Origin: Lunularia cruciata
Lineage: Eukaryota; Streptophyta; Marchantiopsida; Lunulariales; Lunulariaceae
Assembly (NCBI GenBank): GCA_948567375.1
Contig: OX419756.1
Location: 37,586,333 to 37,650,332 of the forward strand
Direction: 5' to 3'
Length of the DNA stretch: 64,000 nt
Shown: in pieces, positions 1 to 11,253 of the stretch
How the letters are laid out: each line of letters begins with the position of its first letter
Numbering within the stretch: position 1 is the stretch's first letter
The notes under the pieces: model-generated
Database searches by the model: none
What the model was told of the DNA's origin: nothing
Seen by the model: only the letters and a program-made list of their open reading frames with translations
Translations under genes and position numbers: made by a program

Positions 1-378
1 ACCCTTCCTCAACACTATGCGAAATCTGGACTCCAACTTTTCCACTCTTTCCACATAGACCCTCACTTTCTCTCCATCTCCTTGCTTGAGAAATGTAACC
101 TCACTCATCAATCTCTCATAACTCTCATCAGGAAGAAAGTTCTCAATGAGTGCTGAAGTCAAAGTCTCCCAAGACTCCTCTTCCCCCTCTCTCCTCTCTC
201 TCTTTTGGTATTCTGACTCATACCATGTAAGTGCTGCATCCTCAAAGAAATCTGGTAATAATGAGGCCCACTCATTCTTCCTCCTCTCATTGTTTCCTAT
301 GCAAGCTCTCTTGAAGTCTCTCACAAAGGCCTCCACATCTTCTCCATCCTTGCCAAAGAAAACCGGAAGTTTCCCCAT
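1..378 (-). pseudogene. R1a gag N-terminal part, truncated by window edge
   Basis: The minus-strand frame starts at an ATG at 378-376 and stays open to the window edge. It matches R1b gag (24120-23692) almost residue for residue, with the same start context. The family is the retrotransposon gag (capsid-like) domain, recognisable by the sequence around the WYE motif and the ENFLPDESYERLM block. Gag packages the element RNA in cytoplasmic particles. The C-terminal part and zinc knuckle lie outside the window, so whether this copy is intact cannot be judged. Confidence 0.75.
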
Positions 379-613
379 CTTAACCCCTCACTATCTTTCT
401 TTTCTCTTAATTTTTTTTTTCTCTTTTCTTTTCTCTCACTCTATTACTAATAGAGTATATACATGACTAACACCATCTGAGAATAATCCACTCTAGGGAA
501 CACAAAAGGTTCAGGTTGCTCCAAGATTTCTATAGCAACATCAAATCCTAGAGTGCATATTAATCTAACTCTCATGGATAATTTATCCATAAGTTGAAAG
601 ATTATCTCCATCA

Positions 614-1111
614 CTAATCTTGAGAACTAGCTGATGAAGGTGGTAGTATTTCTGTAGCTGTACTAAGACTCTCTCCAAGATCCTTCACCAAAGTTTCCAA
701 AAGTGCTTTTACTCCACTACACTCATGTCCTTTTGGAAGTCCTTCAACTCCACAAACCTCACACAACTCCTTGGTCTTAGATCTTCTCCCTCCCAATCTT
801 GGTGAAGAAGGTCCAACATGCAAACCCAAGTCAAGTAAGCCTCTCCTTTCCCTCAATCTCTTGCTCTCAAAGGTAAATGGACATGAACTTGCCTTATGTC
901 CCTTCTCTCCACATAGAAAGCACTTAGACTCACTCTTTCCTCCAAGTGGTGTAGGTTTTTGGATCCTCTCAACACTCTCTTCAAATTCTATTGTAAACTC
1001 TCTTTTCCTCAAATCCACCCCTACAATCACCTCAAACCCTTGGGGAACCTTGCATAATCTCAATTTCCACTCTTGATGACCCTCCATGTTCCCAAAGATG
1101 AATCTAAACAC
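614..1111 (-). CDS. R1 leader ORF with zinc knuckle, upstream of gag
   Basis: This 165-residue ORF lies between the primer binding site and gag, on the element sense strand. Near residues 63-76 it has a CX2CX4HX4C knuckle (CFLCGEKGHKASSC), followed by a second cysteine-rich stretch (CEVCGVEGLPKGHEC). It is separate from gag, which has its own knuckle in R1b. A shorter copy is kept in R1b at 24401-24769 with the same cysteines and histidines. Extra ORFs ahead of gag are known in some Tat/Ogre-type plant elements. The function here is unknown; nucleic-acid binding is inferred only from the knuckle. Confidence 0.6.
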   Translation of the reverse strand: MFRFIFGNMEGHQEWKLRLCKVPQGFEVIVGVDLRKREFTIEFEESVERIQKPTPLGGKSESKCFLCGEKGHKASSCPFTFESKRLRERRGLLDLGLHVGPSSPRLGGRRSKTKELCEVCGVEGLPKGHECSGVKALLETLVKDLGESLSTATEILPPSSASSQD

Positions 1112-1924
1112 TCAAACATGCTTTTTGTTGATCTCAAACTTCTCATGCATGAGATCTCCACTCTGCAGAATTGACCCTTCCTCACAATGTCACTCAAATC
1201 TCCCAACGAATATGTTACAGTCCTCTGAAATTTTCCACACTTGATCAGAACTCCAGGGCGTCCCTCCCTGCAAAATTTTAGATCTTTTCATTGAGCCATT
1301 TGGCCTAGACACCTTTCTATTCAGCACCCATATTTCAGATTTGGTCTGAAAACCACCCCCCTCACTTCAAAAACTCATAACGCACTGCGAAAAAATAATC
1401 TCTCTCTAATTTTTGTGGCACCAGGTAGGATACAATGCACTGAATTTTCTTGGAAATTTTCAGGACAATTCACTAAAAATTGAAGAAATGGCGGACTCTG
1501 TACAATTTTCCAGAGAGCATGCAGTTGCGGGAGCACTTTACCCTATCAACTTTCAAAAATTCTAGCCCAGTGCGCATAGAAGCTCTCTCAATAATTTGAA
1601 GTGTGCTAACTGAAAGATAACCCAAGCTATCATGTGTAGAAATCTCAAGACCTGATCTCAAACTTGAGATTTTGCCCAAAATCACCTTAATCCCCAAAAT
1701 CTGCAATCCACCTCACACAATCTCTCCAATTCCTCTCATGTGTACAAGATGTACAAAATCACCTCAAAGACATCATAATGAACTACAGGGTATACAAATG
1801 GATCTTGGTTCTCTAACATAAGTTCAGCCCTCTCCTCTCCTAATGTTCTCTCCAAGTGAGCTCTCATAGCCTCCTTCTGCCTAATGTAGAATTGGACGCG
1901 GAACATTATCTTGCCTTCTAGAGA

Positions 1925-1943
1925 GGTCCCGGCAACGGAACCA
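1925..1943 (-). other. R1a primer binding site, tRNA-Asp-like
   Basis: On the minus strand this reads TGGTTCCGTTGCCGGGACC, four bases inside the 5' LTR. It differs from the canonical plant tRNA-Asp primer site (TGGCGCCGTTGCCGGGGA) at a few positions. The same site occurs in R1b at 25664-25682. It fixes the orientation and the LTR edge. Confidence 0.75.
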
Positions 1944-1947
1944 AAAA

Positions 1948-2639
1948 TGTGAGCCGGCCTGTCTCTCACTCAGGATGAACCTCTGATGGCTATTATGGTA
2001 GCGCACCATGGACTAAGAAGGCAAGGAACCCCAACTCCATCATACTCCTCCAAGGCTAACACTCCAAGACTCAAGACATTGCTCACTAGAGAACTCAATG
2101 AGAGAGAGATAGTTGCAAATGAAAGGATGATGAGTACCTCCTCACTCCTTGTTTATATACTTGTGAAATAGTTACGTACCAAAGTTACTAATTACCGTAG
2201 TAACTCAAGTTACTAGACTAAAAGTCAAGTAAAGTCAAAAAGTAGAAAGGAATATCCATTCACATGGGCATATTCCCCTAAGCATGTGGTCTTATCTTGA
2301 CCCAACCACTAAAGCAAGGATTCCTTCACATGGGCTATCCTTGGACTAAAGAAGAATCCAAAACAAAAAGGCTTGCGGGCCCAAGAGTTCTCAACTCTTT
2401 CCCCAAAGCCAAACACCTAGGAATAATACCAAGTCAACACACTAAAATCCAAAATAGTGGTGCTCATCTTTTCTACTTCCTCTAAAGTAAGGTCCCATCT
2501 ATCTTAGCTATGACTAACTTAAGCTAACCATGACTAATATAGAACCATCCTTTATCTCTATATAAATAATATCTCTTAAGTACTTGTAATACCAAGCTAA
2601 ATATCACAATACCACACACATGCACAAATGGGTGTTACA
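1948..2639 (-). repeat. R1a 5' LTR, 692 bp
   Basis: The LTR is bounded by TGTGAGCCGG and GGGTGTTACA on the + strand, with TG..CA ends. It is near identical to the LTRs at 20239-20930, 25687-26378 and, inverted, 30236-30926 and 38712-39402. A TATATAAA-type box lies about three quarters of the way along in element sense. Small ORFs inside it (about 61-62 codons) recur only because the LTR recurs. Confidence 0.9.
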
Positions 2640-2883
2640 GTTCAAACCTAGCTTGAGTCCAAGGAGTATACTTTTGAAGTGCAGCTCCAAAGAGCTCATG
2701 TCTCTGATGTTAAGCCTTCGAGTTCATGGCTATGGCGGATAGAGGCCGGTGAGCGTCACCTAGATTCTCTATGCTTGAGTGGGTGTGGCTTGACTATAAT
2801 CAATGCCTAATTGTTGGCAATTTATAGAGAGACAAATCAAGTAATGATCTAAATTGAGCTGAGTTGAGAGGTAAACAATCTCA
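2640..2883 (+). repeat. R5 5' LTR remnant (3' part)
   Basis: This is collinear with 47234-47480 in the R5 3' LTR, from gttcaaacct to aaacaatct, with scattered substitutions. The 5' part was displaced by R1a. Similarity stops just after aaacaatct, which sets the approximate LTR end. No clear primer binding site follows; a weak resemblance to an initiator-Met site around 2884-2896 is not convincing. Confidence 0.7.
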
Positions 2884-4139
2884 TTACATCACAGAAGTGA
2901 AGTTAGGGGGAAACCGGGTGCATGAACTTTGAGTGTTGGTGGTATCTCCAAGCTCGATGGATCGTTGGTAGCTCGATTCAAGTTCAGTGTTTCCCTAGTG
3001 TGCAAAAGCTTGTTCAATTGATGGCAGTAAGACAGATAGTGTGCGGAAGCGCAGGCCAAATTTCGAGCAAACAAGGAGCAAATTTTGAGCAGTGGTTGTG
3101 ATTTTGAGCTCAGGAGGTGAAGGTAGGACCAATTTGCTACGAGTTGGGCTCGGAAAGTCAAATTGAAGGTGGAGTTGGGAAGCTATTCTCATGAATTTGT
3201 GATTTGGAAAAACCCATGTTGTCAATTTGGCTCAAGTGGAAAGTTAGCGGGGGATTTGACGGACAGCCAACTTTAGGGTTTATGTCAGATTTTACGTCAG
3301 ATTTTGGTTGGAATTTATGTCAGATTTGGCCAGATTTGGAGGAGTCTTGCTTGTTTGAAGGACTTTTGCAAGTTTGGAGAAGTTTCACCGATTTTGGAGG
3401 AGGTTCAAAGTGGCAAGAAGAAAGCCTCATTTGGCTGAATTGGAGGACTTTTGCTAGTTTGGAGGACTTTTGCTAGTTTAGAGGACTTTCGCAAGTTTGG
3501 AGAAGTTTTGCCAATTTTGGAGGAAGGCCTCATTTGGCTGGATTTTGGTGCTTCAAGGCTTTGAGGCATAGGGCTGTGGGCTACAAAGGCCTAGAAGGGC
3601 CAGCAAGTCAGCTTGCTGGCGCAAGGCTAGCTAGTTTAGAGTAGATCTTGGTCATTGGTTGGCAAAATCTGCACATCCTGCTAGATTGTGCGCACCAAGG
3701 TTTGACCACTAGATCTCTTGTTCCTAGATTGGTGCCCTAGCCAATTGGTCCATCCTCACTTGTTGTCCTAGTGACTGTGCCATTATTATCTATACATATG
3801 TAGCTTTGGCTAGGAGACACAATTTGATCTCATTCTTGGTGATCCTGGTAAGTTAGAACTTAGATACAAACTTCTCTTATGTCAAATGCCAAATGGTGGC
3901 AAAGTCAATCCCGTGTTGTGTTATGAGATGGAGGGTTTTTGTTTAGATTTCTTGTGATTGGACCCCCTCCATTCTCTGCTTCCTGTTTGTGCACCACGTT
4001 TGTGTGAGGTGCCCTGACTTTTGAGCATTGGTGCTCTGGTGTGCTCTCGGTAGTGAGGCTGGAGTGATGACCAGTCAGACTACCTTTGTTTCTCTCTGGT
4101 GAGGCAAGAAGTGATGACCTGTAGACCGTGAGAGTGCGT
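2884..4139 (+). other. R5 leader and possible gag start, no intact gene
   Basis: About 1.25 kb lies between the R5 LTR remnant and the R3a insertion. It holds imperfect short repeats of a ggaggacttttgctagttt-type unit near 3330-3540. No recognisable domain was found in any frame. It continues on the other side of R3a at 37122. Confidence 0.5.
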
Positions 4140-6387
4140 TGTCGTCGGGAAAATAATTTACACGTAGTATTGGTGCCATTTGGTGTGAGTTTTCATGTTA
4201 GTGAACTCAAGGGTTTATGTTATGGTGAAATTGGTAGTTGCTTTGTGTTCCTAGAAGCTCAAGGACTTTCTCTTGTGTTAAGGAAAGGAGGAAATTGAAT
4301 GGTGGATTTTTTTTCTTAGGGTATTTGGCTTGTCACTTAACCGTTGGAGGATTACTATGTTATTGGGGGTCTCAAGAATTTTGGGGAAGATGAAGAAGGG
4401 CTGATTAAGGATTTTTTGAGAGAAGGAGAATTTCAGAGAAGAGGAGTGAGCAATGAGAGTTTTAGGAATTGAGTTATGACAGTGTGAATTTTTGAGAAAA
4501 AGATGAAGGGCTGAACAGAGGGTTTTTAGGAAATGACAATAGGGTTCTTTTTGAACAAGGACAAAGGAGTTTCGAAGGAGAGGTTTTGCAAGATTTTTGA
4601 GAAACATGAAGGGCCAAACAAAGGGTTTCGGGAAATGACAATTTTTTGAAGGAGAAGTTTGCGGGAGTTGAGTTCTGACAATGTGAAATTTCAAGAGAAA
4701 CATGAAGGGCTGAATAGAGGGTTTTTGGGAAATGATAGAGTTTTTCAAGGAGAAGTTTGCGGGAGTTGAGTTCCGACAGTGTGAAATTTCGAGAGAAAGA
4801 TGAAGGGTTGAACAAAGGGCTTTTTGGGAAATGACAGAGGAGTTTTGCAAAGGAGAGTTTTGCAAGATTTTGAGAAAGATGAAGGGCTGAACAGACGGTT
4901 TTTGGGAAATGATAGAGTTTTTTGAAGGAGAAGTTTGAGGGAGTTGAATTCTGACAGTGTGAAATTTTGAGAGAAAGATGAAGGGCTGAACAAAGGGCTT
5001 TTCTGGAAATGATAGAGGAGTTTCAGAGGAGAAGTTTTGGAGGAGTTCTGAGAGAAAGATGAAGGGCAGACAATAGGGTTTTTGGGAAAAGGACCGAGGA
5101 CTTTTCAAGAGAGAAGTTTGCAGGAATTTTTGAGAGAAACAGAGGGCTTTCGGGAAATGACAATAGGGTTCTTTTGAGAAATGCCAGAGGAGTTTTTGAA
5201 GGAGAAGTTGGCAAGAGTTTGGAGAGAAACAGAGGGCTGACAGTTGATGTGAAATGACAGGACGAGTTTTGAGAGAAAGATGAAGGGCTGACAGTGGAAT
5301 TTTGTGAGGTAACAAAGAGTTCAGTTTCGAGGCAGCAATGTTTTTTGTGAAGTTGATGGGAAATGACAAGAGGAGTTTTGAGAGAAAGATGAAGGGAAGA
5401 CAGTAGGGTTTTTGGGAAAAGGATAGAGGAGTTTTTGAGAGAGAAGTTTGCAGGGATTTTTGAGAGAAACAGAGGGTTTTTGGGGAAATGACAATTGGGT
5501 TCTTTTGGGAAATGATAGAGGAGTTTGCAAAGGAGAAGTTTGCAGGAATTTTTGAGAGAAAGATGAAGGGCTGACAGTAGGGCTTTTTGGTAAATGACAG
5601 AGGAGTTTTTGAAGGAGAAGTTTGCAAGAATTTTTGAAAGAAACAGAGGGCTTTTGGGAAATGACAGTAGGGTTCTTTTGGGAAATGATAGAGGAGTTTT
5701 TCAAAGGGGAAGTTTGCAGGATTTTGAGAGAAGAGCAGAACCTAGAAGCAAGAGTTGAAGGAACAGAGAATTTCCCATGTGGAGTTTTTTGAGACAAGAA
5801 TGTGAAAGCTTTCAAGAAGGGCAGGAAAAGACTTGTTTTCAAGAAAGGTGTGAGCAGTTCTTTTTTCAGGAGAATAACATAACGAAGAGTTTTTTGGAAA
5901 TGCCAAAGAAGGAAGTGACAGAGAAGGAAGTGATTAGTTGCGGGACAAGAATAAGGGAGAAGTGGAATGAGAACCTGTCGACCAAAGAACAGACTTGGAG
6001 AAAATCTCAGACGGAGCCACGACAGAACGGAGGGCTAAGAATTGTAAGGGTTAGGATGTAAAACTTGCTTAGTTCTCCTCCTTTGTGTACATGCTTCGCC
6101 GTTGAAGATTTTAGTCGGTCATTTTATTGTTTGATGCTGCTTAGGTTCCCCTCAGAAATTTGTAACTGCAAGGCTTGGGATTACAATAAATTTATACTTC
6201 CTTGATGAATGTGAATCTTTAGTCCGTGAATAGTATAAATGAGAGGACTCCAGTCTCGGAGCTCTTAGTCTTAGTCGAGCCTCATTTCCAAGACCTATCA
6301 CTAACCTCATCATTGACAAGCCTAGCAGTCTGAGCGCAAGCAGCCAGGTTCATGGCGCACTCTTGAGACCAACCAATCCCCGCGACA
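4140..6387 (+). repeat. R3a 5' LTR, 2.25 kb
   Basis: It starts TGTCGTCGGGAAAATAA and ends CCCCGCGACA, directly before the primer site. It is collinear with 34485-37117, which is about 385 bp longer, mainly because of about 250 bp present at 36787-37040 and absent here. The interior is a purine-rich minisatellite. Confidence 0.9.
4380..5750 (+). repeat. R3a 5' LTR minisatellite array
   Basis: Imperfect purine-rich units repeat motifs such as gggaaatgacagaggagttt, gaaggagaagtttgcagga and gagagaaagatgaagggctg in variable order. A paired array occupies 34740-36210 of the 3' LTR. The long minus-strand ORFs here (up to 449 codons) are low-complexity readings of the array, not genes. Confidence 0.85.
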
Positions 6388-6391
6388 TAAG

Positions 6392-6409
6392 TGGCAACCA
6401 TGCTGGGGA
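6392..6409 (+). other. R3a primer binding site, probably tRNA-Arg-type
   Basis: TGGCAACCATGCTGGGGA starts four bases after the LTR. R3b has TGGCGACCATGCTGGGGA at the matching place (53826-53809). The implied tRNA 3' end has a CCCCAG T-arm and a G before CCA, which suggests tRNA-Arg as used by Ogre/Tat elements. The tRNA identity is inferred. Confidence 0.65.
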
Positions 6410-6515
6410 ATCTCGAGGCTTGTGCTTAGACGTTATGACCAGTGGAGTTGGGGAAGGGGACAAGGGAAAATTGGACTAATCTAAGTGGACAGCATTTAGC
6501 TGTGTTGAGGTAGAG

Positions 6516-8231
6516 ATGGGCCCAAAGGCTTCATCCGCAGCTATGACAAGGGAACAAGAGATCTCACTGATTGTCATGGCAACCATGAGAGCCATGAAGG
6601 ATCAGGACGAGGAAAGAGATAGGGTGAAAGTGCAGTCGTCACAAGTCATGAAGTATCTACGCTTTGTGGTAGATTAGCTAGGGGAATTTGATGGTAAGGA
6701 CGTGACCAAGTACTTGAAGGTCTACTAGAGAAAGGTAAAACTTCATGATCTGGATGAGAACGTTGCCCTTGCTAGGTTTCCTATGTTGGTTGAGCTCAAA
6801 ATCAAGAGGGTGGTTGAGGGCTTGGTGAGAAGGGCGGAGATATGGGAGGCGTTCTCCCAGATCATGAAGGAGGAATTCTTGCTGCAGGATGCGGATCGAG
6901 TCACCCATGCCATGTTCTTGGATTGGGTGAACGATAGGAGTAAAAACTTGGGGCCTCAAGATCTCCTTATGGAGTTTAATAAGAGGCTGGGACATCTATC
7001 AGCCTGTGAAGCTGAGGCCATAAAACTATAGAGGTCTAACTACTTTCTAAGAGCTGCAAATAGTCACTTGCGGGATGAGTTGGAAAATGCACTCAATCTG
7101 CTCCAACCTGATTGGTTGGGAGCGGATTGATTGAGTGGGGAAAGATTGAGGAGGCGGTTGTCTAGATGAGCCACAGGCAGAGGCAAAGAGAGCTGGATGA
7201 AGAAGCAATAGCCAAAGTGCATATTTGGAGTAACGTGGTTGGGTCCGGGAGAGGGAAGGAGGGACAGCAAGTGAGTGAGATGCCCAAAGAAGGAGCAGTG
7301 GATGAGATCTCACGACTGATAGAGGGGTTGAAGACTCTGACCACCAAGGTAGACCAGTTGCAGAGTGGGAGTAGCACTACAAGGACGGATGGAGAGAGAA
7401 GGCAACCCTATGGGTGCATGTGGTGTGACAGTAAGAGTCATGCCAAAAGAGACTGCCAAGAGCTATTAGAAGCAATACGCAAACAGTGGGTGAAGTTTGT
7501 TGGAGAACCCGGGATGAAGAAGATAGCCTTCTACGATACTGGGGAGCCAATACCACTGAACGGTAACAAGGGAGGGATGAAGGCTCTGCTGGAAAGACAC
7601 ATGGGAAAACGTGAAGTAAGTATGGCAGTTGCTGCATTTGAGCCTAGTGTGTATAGTGCAATGAGTGAAGTGAAGCAATGTGCAAACCTAGGAGAAGTTG
7701 AGAAGAAGAGACTAGGTCCGGAGGAAATCAAGGTGGGATGTGCTGGTGGTAATAACTGCCATCATTGCGGAAGTTGGTGCCACTTGGGATGCTATGGTGG
7801 AAGAGAAACAAAAATCTGATCAACGGGCAAATAGTGAAGGGCAGGCAAGGGAAAACCAACAGCGAGTAGAACCGGAGAGGAGGCAGGTTAGAAGGAAAGA
7901 GGTGCAGTTCAGTGATGCATAAAAGAGCAGGGATCAGAATTCGGGCGTTGGAGAAGAGTCACAAATGGACACAAAAGGGGCAGCAAACCAAAAGCCGGGA
8001 GAGAGATCTCCTAGGAAGGGGCCGGGTTGGCTGTTGAGCCGGGACATAGAAATGGAACTAGATTTGCAAGAGATTGCCAAAAAGTTTTGGAAGCAAGAGG
8101 TGAGGGGTTTCACAAACAAAGAGTTCTTTGGTAGCTTGAGGAAGGATATGCAAGACCTTATCCTTGTGAAGGCAAAGGAGATTCTACAAGAAAGGACCGC
8201 ACACATCTTTGTTGTACGAGGACGGGAGTGA
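6516..8231 (+). pseudogene. R3a gag, degenerate
   Basis: The start at 6516 matches the R3b gag start (53700, minus). The capsid-like part (VELKIKRVVEGLVRRAE..., then FLDWVNDRSKNLGPQDLL) runs to about 7100 and is broken by stops such as those in the FVVD*LGEF and KVY*RK stretches. A CX2CX4HX4C knuckle (CMWCDSKSHAKRDC) lies at about 7416-7457. A basic, glutamate-rich tail and a segment (EMELDLQEIAKKFW) precede protease. Gag forms the particle. This copy cannot give a full-length product. Confidence 0.8.
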
Positions 8232-8375
8232 GGCTGAAGGAGAGGTGGGAACTTTTGGCCTTCAGCTTGAACAGGAAAAACCAGAGGATGAGACCCGAGA
8301 AGCACGTGTCTATGATGCTGCCATTGAGGATGAAAAGTCTTTTGTGCCCTTGTCAAAGGAGGTGCAAGACTCCTT

Positions 8376-8846
8376 TTGGGTGAGAAGTTGCAGCGAGTGC
8401 GGGATCGAGATGCAAGGAGTGAAACACTGGTGAGAGCGCTGATTGATTCAGGATCTGAGATCAACCTCGTGTCAAAGGCGGTCTACAATGAAGGGCGTTG
8501 GAAGGTGGACTGTGACATCGACTGGAAGGTAAACTCAGTGAATAGAACCAGAAATGCGTTGCGGGGAGCTTGTCCGGATGTCAGAATCAAGATAGGGAAT
8601 GTTGTAGAGCCTATTAATGTGTTCGTACATGATACCTTGCCCTGCCCAGTGATCCTAGGACAGCCCTTCATTACTCAGTTTAGAATGGAGAGCAAAGTTC
8701 TGAATGATGGGACTCACATGGCAAAGGTTAGAAGTCAAAACAGGACCAGAATAGTGCAATTCCCTACTATGTTGCCGGGCAGCGACAGAAACAGGAGAGA
8801 GTTAAGAGATCCAGAAAAGCCTACTAGAAGGTGGGGTTTCCACTAG
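8376..8846 (+). pseudogene. R3a aspartic protease
   Basis: The frame holds an active-site block ALIDSGSEINLVS near residues 23-35 and a later flap/ILGQPF block (PCPVILGQPFITQF), as in retroviral-type aspartic proteases of gypsy elements. It would cut the Gag-Pol polyprotein. Catalytic DSG is present. It is joined to RT sequence by a frame change near 8840. Confidence 0.75.
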
Positions 8847-10456
8847 GCGTCTTGTCAGAGAAGGTGGGGGGACAAGGCACACTATGCTACATTCCACCGC
8901 GAGAGATCAGTGAGGGAGACTATTTTGATAGGACCTATGTGGGAATCCAGAGTGGTAGAACTCTTTGCTTTGCACATGAAGGGGGTACCATGGGAATTTT
9001 GCAGAAGAGAATGAAAGGGAAAGAGAGAGTTCTTAAAACAGCAAGGGAAATGGATGATAGCAAGACTATCATTGGAGTGTTGGAGGATTGGGGAGAAGGT
9101 AGGGCAGTCCAGAAGGTGATTAGGGCAATGGAGAAAGGAGAACCCGTGATTGAAATAGGAAGGGAGCTTCATGAAACACTTTCAAAGTTGGTTCATGAAG
9201 TGAGATGTGACACTAAGTACAAAACAGTGGACAAAAAGGTTTGTCCTATTGCTGTCCCATTGCCATTGGATGCTTCTGATTTGATGCATAGGACTAGAGA
9301 GGAACCAAGACTGAGACAAGAAAAGGATATTGGTCATTCGTTTACTAAAGAGACCTTGGATGAGCTTACAGTTGGAGGGGATGGTTTGCTCACAGAAGTT
9401 GAGCGCCGTGCATTTGAAGAAATGATTGGGAAGTGCGGGAAGGCTTTTTCTTTCAAGATCAAGGCGATTGGGTGTGTGAACCTGCAGGAAATCACACCAA
9501 TGATAATTTTCAAGGTTTTGCATGTACCATGGGATCTGAGACCAATACTAGTGCCAAAGGCGCTTTTGCCCCAACTGACAAAACTATTGAAGGAGAAAGT
9601 TTAGGTGAAGATTTTAGAACCATCAGAAGCGCCATACTCAAATCATTGGTTCACTGTCTGGAAGAAGAATGGTAAGTTGTGGTTCATATAGGATATGCAA
9701 GAATGGTAAGTTGCAGTTCATATAGGATATGAAACCCCCAAATAAGATAACAATCCAAAATTTTGGTGTTGGACTGGCTGTGGATGAGTTTGCTGAGGAG
9801 TTTGTAGGGAGGGCAATCTACTCTATAGGAGATTCGTATTCAAGTTATGATCAATTTCAGCTTGCTGAAGGGAGCCAAGACATAACCACGATGCAAACAC
9901 CGTTAGGAATGATGCGTATGTGCACTCTCCCAATGGGGACTACTAACTCTGTGGCGCATATGCAAAGTGCTATGAATCAAATTCTGTAGTCTTTTATCCC
10001 TGAGAAGACCCGTCCATTCTTGGATGATATACCTATCAAGGGCTGCACAAAGAGCGAGAAGGATGAAACTTTGATGGATGGAGGTATTAGGAGGTTTGTC
10101 ATAGATCATATTCAAGATGTGGAGGTGATACTGAGAAGGTTGATGGAAGCGGGGGTGACTCTCTTTGGAGAGAAGTCGGCATTTGGACTTGGAGAAATCC
10201 TTGTGGTGGGACACTTGTGTGGCTTGTATGGGAGGAAGCCAAATCTGGACAAGGTGGATATAATAGGGAAGATCAAGGACTGTTCCTCGGTTCAAGAGGT
10301 AAGAACGTTCTTAGGGGCATGTGTTTTCTACCGTATATGGATTCCGCATTTTGGTCATGTTGTAGAGCCGCTCTACCAACTTTTGAAGAAAAGGATCAAG
10401 TTTGTTTGGAGACCGGAACATTCGGTTGCTATGGCAAAACTGAAGAAAGTGCTGTA
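8847..10456 (+). pseudogene. R3a reverse transcriptase (5' pol), cut by R2a
   Basis: Sequence up to about 9600 holds a connector (DELTVGGDGLLTEVERRAFEEM...). It is followed by RT blocks: SNHWFTVWKKNGKLWFI, then AIYSIGDSYSSYDQFQLAEGS, MCTLPMGTTNSVAHMQSAMN, and the catalytic loop FLDDIPIKGC (FLDD at 10017-10028). Thumb sequence (VRTFLGACVFYRIWIPHF) runs to HSVAMAKLKKVL at 10456, where R2a begins. A 34-bp tandem duplication at 9667-9734 disrupts the frame. The FLDD/PIKG active site differs from the YxDD or FxDDF of the other elements here. Confidence 0.8.
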
Positions 10457-11125
10457 TGTGACAACCTGGCAAATATCACTTTTGTGGCAATTGGGTAAGT
10501 AAAGTTTGTTCCCGCAGAAATACTATGCAGAAATGTCCAAATACAAAGTCAAAAGTCACAATTGCAGTTCTTCTTGGTTTCTTCTTTAATCTCTCCGGTA
10601 GAAACTACACCCAGAAGAGAGTAACAAGCTCACAATCTTGACAACTTGTCACGAATACACACACATAATCACATCATAGCAAATTCTGTCCAAACAACTC
10701 TTGATTGTGATGATTTAGATTCTCTTGAAGACGGCAGTTCACTGCAAAGAACAATTTTGCCTCAGAATTGTGTTCCATCCCTCCATTGAAGGCACAACTT
10801 CCTCAATCAAAATTGCTTCACATCAACTTCGTGCTACACTCACAAATGTAGAATACTACCAACACTACAATTCCTCTCAAATCTGTCAAGGCATTGCTCC
10901 GATGCAGTTCACTCAAGATCAAACACAGAATGCAGATCAAGGCTACAAATTCCAACATCCACAGACACACTAACTTGCTCTTTGGAATTCTCTTTACACT
11001 CACAACTACAAACACGAAATTGACAATTGAAATTAAGCTTAAGCGACGAGCACTAAGAACAACACTTTGCTTTATCTATCTTCAGAAATATGAATACTGA
11101 ACAGCATATTACTACGAATGCTCCC

Positions 11126-11133
11126 CTTAAATA
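11126..11133 (-). promoter_or_regulatory. R2 LTR TATA-like box
   Basis: TATTTAAG followed by a GC-richer step occurs here and at the matching place in every R2 LTR copy: 29018-29011 (-), 63212-63205 (-) and 19413-19420 (+). It lies downstream of the LTR ORF, so that ORF would be in U3. Box identity is inferred from sequence and conservation. Confidence 0.5.
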
Positions 11134-11253
11134 CTAAAGCAAATGACAGACTTGCTTACCTATACACCGCTTCCTAATATCTCTTTCTACTTGCAGATTC
11201 TAATTGACAATCTATCTCTTCATATCTGCCTTTTTGTATCTCAAAATTGATAC

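Larger units (their letters stand above)
1..2639 (-). mobile_element. R1a, Ty3/gypsy LTR retrotransposon, 3' part beyond window
   Basis: Read on the minus strand, this holds a 5' LTR (2639-1948), a primer binding site, a leader of about 0.8 kb, a small zinc-knuckle ORF and the start of gag, which leaves the window at base 1. The same order recurs in R1b at 23740-26378, so the layout is a family trait. The element begins exactly where R5 LTR sequence starts (2640, gttcaaacct, matching 47234 onward), so R1a inserted into the R5 5' LTR. The second target-site copy lies outside the window. Confidence 0.9.

Noticed and set aside
1986..2171. ORFs of 60-62 codons recurring at 1986, 2297, 20277, 20588, 25725, 26036, 30389 and elsewhere
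   Set aside because: They recur because the R1 LTR recurs. Both lie in the LTR antisense to the element and show no domain.
2884..2896. Initiator-Met primer site for R5
   Set aside because: Only four or so consecutive bases agree with TGGTATCAGAGC, which is too weak to call.
3204..3476. 90-codon ORF in the R5 leader
   Set aside because: Its end is built on short DNA repeats, and no gag or other domain is visible.
4278..5627. 449-codon minus-strand ORF in the R3a 5' LTR
   Set aside because: It is a low-complexity reading of the purine-rich minisatellite. Overlapping ORFs exist in several frames, and the array in the 3' LTR gives different breaks.
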